Both the position numbers and the translations under genes were made by a program. The notes below the pieces were generated by a model that saw only the letters and a program-made list of their open reading frames with translations, did no database searches and was not told where the DNA came from. Below, piece by piece: positions 61,401 through 64,000 of a stretch of 64,000 nt of DNA (positions are counted from its first letter, which is position 1; each line of letters opens with the position of its first letter). This stretch comes from G963676795 sp963677215 (GTDB lineage Bacteria; Desulfobacterota; Desulfuromonadia; Desulfuromonadales; Geopsychrobacteraceae), in contig OY781919.1 of assembly GCA_963677215.1 (NCBI GenBank), forward strand, positions 3,844,001 through 3,908,000, in the 5' to 3' direction.

Positions 61401-63534
61401 AGGTCTCCTGGCCAGCACAAGAACAACCATCAAAGCTCTGTGAGCAGCAGGCAACACAGCACAGCTGCCCTGTCTCCTGGCTGACAAGCCAGACAGCAAC
61501 CCGATCAATCTGAAAAGAGCTGGAAAGTCTGGCGGTAACAAGAGTCAGGAACTGATCGACATCGGCATCAATGGCCGTTTCATGCCTGGCGATCTGCCCA
61601 AGAAAATCATTGTAGCGCTGAAACAGCGCTGTCTTAAGCTGTAAATCCCGCACCCGCTTTTTCTGTTCAGTCACATCCCGCCAGACGAGAGAGACCATCT
61701 GCCTCGAACCCAGATAGAGGGGTCTGAGCGTCACCTCAACATCCAAGATAGACCCGTTTTTATGCCGATGCTGAGTTTCCAGAAAACAATAACCCTCATC
61801 AAAAGCTTTCTGAGCCCCGCCCCTGGCCTCTTCCGCTGTCGTGTTGACCAGAAGGTCCTCGATAGGAAGCTCTGAGAACTCTTTACGGCTGTAACCCAGA
61901 GAGTAATGTGCTGCATAGTTGAAGTCGACCAGCCGGGAGTCCTTGAAATCGACCAGCATGATCGCATCTGTCGTCTGCGAATACATCGCGGCAAGCAACT
62001 GCTGTTGCTCTTCGAGGATCTGAGCATCATGGAAACGATCAACTGTTTCGCTGATGCGCCTGACCAGGCGCTCTGCGAGTCGAACCTCCTCATCGCAAAA
62101 ACTGACCCGACCGTCTGCGGCAGGAGCTCCCAGGGAGATGGTCAGAGTCAACCGGTCCCCTTCGAAAGTCTCCGCTGTCGACTTAAGAGACCAGGGACTT
62201 TCAAAAAAATACTCGGAAACAAATTCCTTATCTCCCCAACAAATACGCGCCCCGGTCATTTCCGGCTGTTGCCAGCCCCTCGGAATCAGCTCCACGATCT
62301 GGGCGAGCATGTCTTCAAGACTATTTTCAAGGCTTTCCGTAACACTGAAAACAGAATAGAGACAATCGAGCTCCTTGACCCGCTCCTTGAGAGCGTCTTC
62401 ATTACGCCGAACGTCGGTAATATCCCTGCCGATGCCGAGAACCCCCATCGGAGCCCCGTCTGGTGACAGGATCGATTTTTTGATCATCTGAAACAGCGTC
62501 TGCTCATGTTCTTCAGCAAAACGGAGCTTTTCTTCCCGGATCAACGGACGTCCGGTTTCAAGCGCAGACATGTCGTCGATCTGATGGCCAATCGCGACAT
62601 GCGCCTCAAAGAAATCCTGATCGTTCTTTCCCAGGATTGAAGATTCCGGCATCCCGAACAGACGTTCCATCACCTGATTGCAGATCACATACCTGCCATC
62701 CAGGTCCTTTGCCCAGACCAGGTCGGGTACCGTATGGATAAGGGTTCTCAACCAGCTGCGCTCCTTGGCGAGCGACTCTTCGACCTGTTTCTGCTGGGAA
62801 ATGTTGTTGATAGCAAGCAGAATGCTCGGTGTCCCCCCGCAACTGAACAGACTGGCGGAGACAAAGGCCCAGATGGGCCGCCCGGAAAAATCGAGGATTT
62901 CGACCTCATGATCATAGACATGACCATCCCTGAACAAAGCAGACCTCAAGCGCTGGCGTTCCTCCGGGTCCTTGTAAAAATCCCGGACGGTCATGCCCCT
63001 CATCATTTCAGGGTTGTAACCCAGCTGACTGACGGCACGGGGGTTTCCATAGATGATTCGCCCCTGCTCACAATCAACGACAAGTGCTGGCGAAGGGGCA
63101 ATCCGGAGAAATCTCTCAATATCGTCGATTTCGTAAGCTGCCGCTTCCGGTGCGAAAAGCTGGTGGCGGGTAATCAGCCCGAGCCCGGCCCCCGAAGCGT
63201 CTCCGATCAGGGCGGCAGTAAGCTGTTCGCTGTCGAACAGCTTTTTCGCCTCGGCCAGAGTAATGGTATCAGGCAGATGGTAACAACTTTGCAATGGAAG
63301 AGAGGCAACGGGCTTAGTCAGGTCCTGATCTTGCTCCAGACAATCGAGCAGAAAGTCGCGCGACAGCAGAAAGTGAGCATCGGTGGCGGAATCGACCAGC
63401 AGACAGGCAGGCCCGGAAGGACCGAGCATAATGCGTAGCGCATTGAATACCGGTTCATCCGCGCTCAAGCGTGACAGAACAAGAGGCTTGATCAGGTCGA
63501 GCAACAGAATATTTTCCGTTGACATCACTGTCAT
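58468..63534 (-). CDS. Large multi-PAS sensor kinase with HPt domain
   Basis: A 1,688-residue cytoplasmic sensor kinase. The N-terminus (5-150) looks like a tandem CBS pair; several PAS domains follow (the LRIAPSPALVVDCEQGRIIYGN, HTVPDLVWAKDLDGRY and ATNVGIVLIEERAIVR-like regions), with a GAF-like segment (about 640-820) that contains CCVACCSQSFDGCSC. The HisKA box FLANISHEIRTPLN has H1101; ATPase boxes DTGCGIADDQ and FGGTGLGLAI follow. Next is a degenerate receiver that lacks the acidic pair but keeps Asp in VAVDHS and Lys in VNKPL, and an HPt domain with H1551 in MAHSLKSVAGN. The ATG at 63534 is chosen because GGAGG lies 8 bases upstream. No membrane segment is seen. Confidence 0.88.
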   Translation of the reverse strand: MTVMSTENILLLDLIKPLVLSRLSADEPVFNALRIMLGPSGPACLLVDSATDAHFLLSRDFLLDCLEQDQDLTKPVASLPLQSCYHLPDTITLAEAKKLFDSEQLTAALIGDASGAGLGLITRHQLFAPEAAAYEIDDIERFLRIAPSPALVVDCEQGRIIYGNPRAVSQLGYNPEMMRGMTVRDFYKDPEERQRLRSALFRDGHVYDHEVEILDFSGRPIWAFVSASLFSCGGTPSILLAINNISQQKQVEESLAKERSWLRTLIHTVPDLVWAKDLDGRYVICNQVMERLFGMPESSILGKNDQDFFEAHVAIGHQIDDMSALETGRPLIREEKLRFAEEHEQTLFQMIKKSILSPDGAPMGVLGIGRDITDVRRNEDALKERVKELDCLYSVFSVTESLENSLEDMLAQIVELIPRGWQQPEMTGARICWGDKEFVSEYFFESPWSLKSTAETFEGDRLTLTISLGAPAADGRVSFCDEEVRLAERLVRRISETVDRFHDAQILEEQQQLLAAMYSQTTDAIMLVDFKDSRLVDFNYAAHYSLGYSRKEFSELPIEDLLVNTTAEEARGGAQKAFDEGYCFLETQHRHKNGSILDVEVTLRPLYLGSRQMVSLVWRDVTEQKKRVRDLQLKTALFQRYNDFLGQIARHETAIDADVDQFLTLVTARLSSSFQIDRVAVWLVSQETGQLCCVACCSQSFDGCSCAGQETFGAEMAHLREHNYLVTDLPNGRPVSEQFSSEYLEKNGIASALYSSILSAGEFRGVLAFEQGTDDRLFREEEIVFGRQVTDQIGMVLLNSARNESVKALQTSETFLKRAQVVAQIGHWYFNLETQTFTLSEEACRICRRNFGEDLTAEEFFRLVHPEDRGHVESLWGKVFDGETLDSVFRLFATAPKWVSVRNEFEYGSGGELVAALGTIQDITEKVAAEEELRAYREQLEELVQQRTSALEAINLEQQGIFNAANVGIVLIEERAIVRCNKKLEELFGYAPGEMLNRSTRDWYASDEEFERIGGEITLSFKTTGEDRRECQLCRKDGSTFWARMAARSLPDSTSEAVPRLVAIVEDISTEREAAENLRLAKDAAESASRTKSAFLANISHEIRTPLNSILGISHLMSESLSDPAHLDYLHKIEASGLQLLDMFRDLLDLSRIESDQLILSSSEFDVEQLVLTTVARQAEQLRAKRLNLLIDISPELTASLSGDTKRIGQILYQYLSNAVKFTDSGTVSIEASLSHSDDGTLLLFSVTDTGCGIADDQLGHLFQSFHQADMSSTRRFGGTGLGLAICRKLAHLMGGDVGVESEEGHGSRFWFSARVELLAKVPEEDKHRLFNRVLTVCAASSEARIMNRVIGETAAQVDTVDSLKEAVLKLKDTEGQAAYDVVAVDHSAPLDDLGALDELAGLVPDGYRRVVLVVPFWDALLREKAQSLGIGLVVNKPLTRTSWQDVVVEFTEKLQALAVGAAQETAFSQVLNRVGTVDSPQTESSAEVAPRLPERMENVDLPTGLYRVMGKAALLESLMRKFLDSHRGAADKIHLALLAGNVDSAARMAHSLKSVAGNIGAIRLQKTLERFESVAKQGGAPAQLQAAFESCRVALLDLVDELDDLFSAQGLEEHLPSVETELSSSQLFDELVLRLKDDDLQAVDLFHRHEKLFAELLGGRFVDVKAALERYSFETVLDYLEDRSPEG

Positions 63535-63806
63535 TCCATCAACCTCCACGGCATCAGACAAACTGCAAACAATTTCAACCTCTTGTCCAGTATAGCAGAT
63601 CAACTCACCAAGCATCGATCAGCGTAAAACAAAAATCAAATCAGCCTAACACATGAACTCTCGATGATGCCCCCCATTTCAAGATAAGTAAACTTTAATC
63701 GTGAAGTTTTTTTCTGGACAGTCCTCAATAATCTGTCTAGCTTAATCTAAAACAGGCTGTCCATTCAGCGGACCACCGCTATAACCCTGAACCGGTTACT
63801 CATGTT

Positions 63807-64000
63807 ATGTTTCGCCTGATCTCACTGGGGCTTTGTGCAGCCCTGTTTTTCAGCAGCACCTTTATTCTGAATCGGTCCATGAGCCTCGAAGGAGGGCACT
63901 GGTACTGGTCCGCCGCTCTGCGTTTTGCCTGGATGATTCTTCTTCTGCTGCTGTTGTTCTTCGTTTCAGGCCGCAAAAAACAGCTGCCAGAAATCTACCG
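63807..64000 (+). CDS. Drug/metabolite transporter family protein (3' end outside window)
   Basis: The first 64 codons of a membrane protein, open to the window edge. MFRLISLGLCAALFFSSTFI then NRSMSLEGGHWYWSAALR and a long hydrophobic run match the start of the family annotated as putative multidrug resistance efflux transporters (EmrE-like, DMT superfamily). The ATG at 63807 is used because the ATG at 63802 in another frame stops after five codons. No strong Shine-Dalgarno is seen. The rest of the gene and the substrate cannot be judged here. Confidence 0.7.
   Translation, partial: MFRLISLGLCAALFFSSTFILNRSMSLEGGHWYWSAALRFAWMILLLLLLFFVSGRKKQLPEIY

Overview
The window looks like a chromosomal segment of a Desulfuromonadales-type bacterium (Desulfuromonas, Pelobacter, Geopsychrobacter or Geobacter relatives). 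I infer this from gene content, not from a database search. The main clues are a ferredoxin-dependent 2-oxoacid oxidoreductase operon beside malate dehydrogenase and monomeric isocitrate dehydrogenase, a HesB-like selenoprotein with an in-frame TGA, desulfoferrodoxin, a cytochrome bd operon with a DUF4492 protein, and many cyclic-di-GMP and two-component proteins. GC content is moderate. I see no phage, insertion sequence with a transposase, CRISPR array, rRNA or tRNA.

Layout. 1-3.6 kb: the truncated end of a sensor kinase, then a plus-strand group (ferredoxin, lipoprotein, HD protein, DedA). 3.6-12 kb, minus strand: an outer-membrane barrel, FKBP isomerase, korDABC, mdh and icd, which form the oxidative TCA segment. 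12-25.7 kb, minus: LysM lipoprotein, aspS, hisS, a response-regulator diguanylate cyclase, comEC, fbp, an EI24 membrane protein, an epimerase-like protein and pepN. 25.9-28.8 kb: an unrecognised serine-rich protein, a small zinc protein, dcd and a DUF2007 protein. 28.9-34.4 kb, plus: a dihydroorotate-dehydrogenase-like protein, ilvA, a two-gene radical SAM/DUF4130 DNA-metabolism cassette, a frameshifted fmdB and the HesB-like selenoprotein gene. 34.4-37.6 kb, minus: DUF4492, cydA, cydB and a 28-residue CydX-like peptide. 37.8-47.1 kb: ygiQ, a small coiled-coil gene, dfx (minus), fhs, 6S RNA, traB-like, rhomboid, ybaK-like and two tandem sirtuin genes. 47.3-55.7 kb: an MshEN/pseudo-receiver protein, a DnaA-box-like cluster, mog, a HEAT-like protein, a SPOR protein, an EF-G paralogue, coaX, birA and nadC. 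55.9-64 kb: an OmpA-like lipoprotein, a TM2 protein, an HD-GYP regulator next to a 1,688-residue sensor kinase, and the start of a drug/metabolite transporter.

The most striking feature that known genes do not explain is a dispersed element of about 170-180 bp, present four times (12882-13062, 28242-28418, 29919-30092, 42726-42894) in both orientations. It has nested inverted repeats, and one copy is flanked by a perfect 7-9 bp direct repeat. It looks like a MITE or a mobile structured-RNA element. Other points of interest are the selenocysteine codon, an fmdB frameshift that fits loss of one 7-bp repeat unit, a 6S RNA next to the folate C1 gene fhs, a palindrome overlapping the icd promoter, and four DnaA-box-like 9-mers in near-helical phase.

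All names come from reading motifs and family resemblance. Starts were moved from the longest open frame where a Shine-Dalgarno sequence decided the matter; several genes use TTG or GTG.
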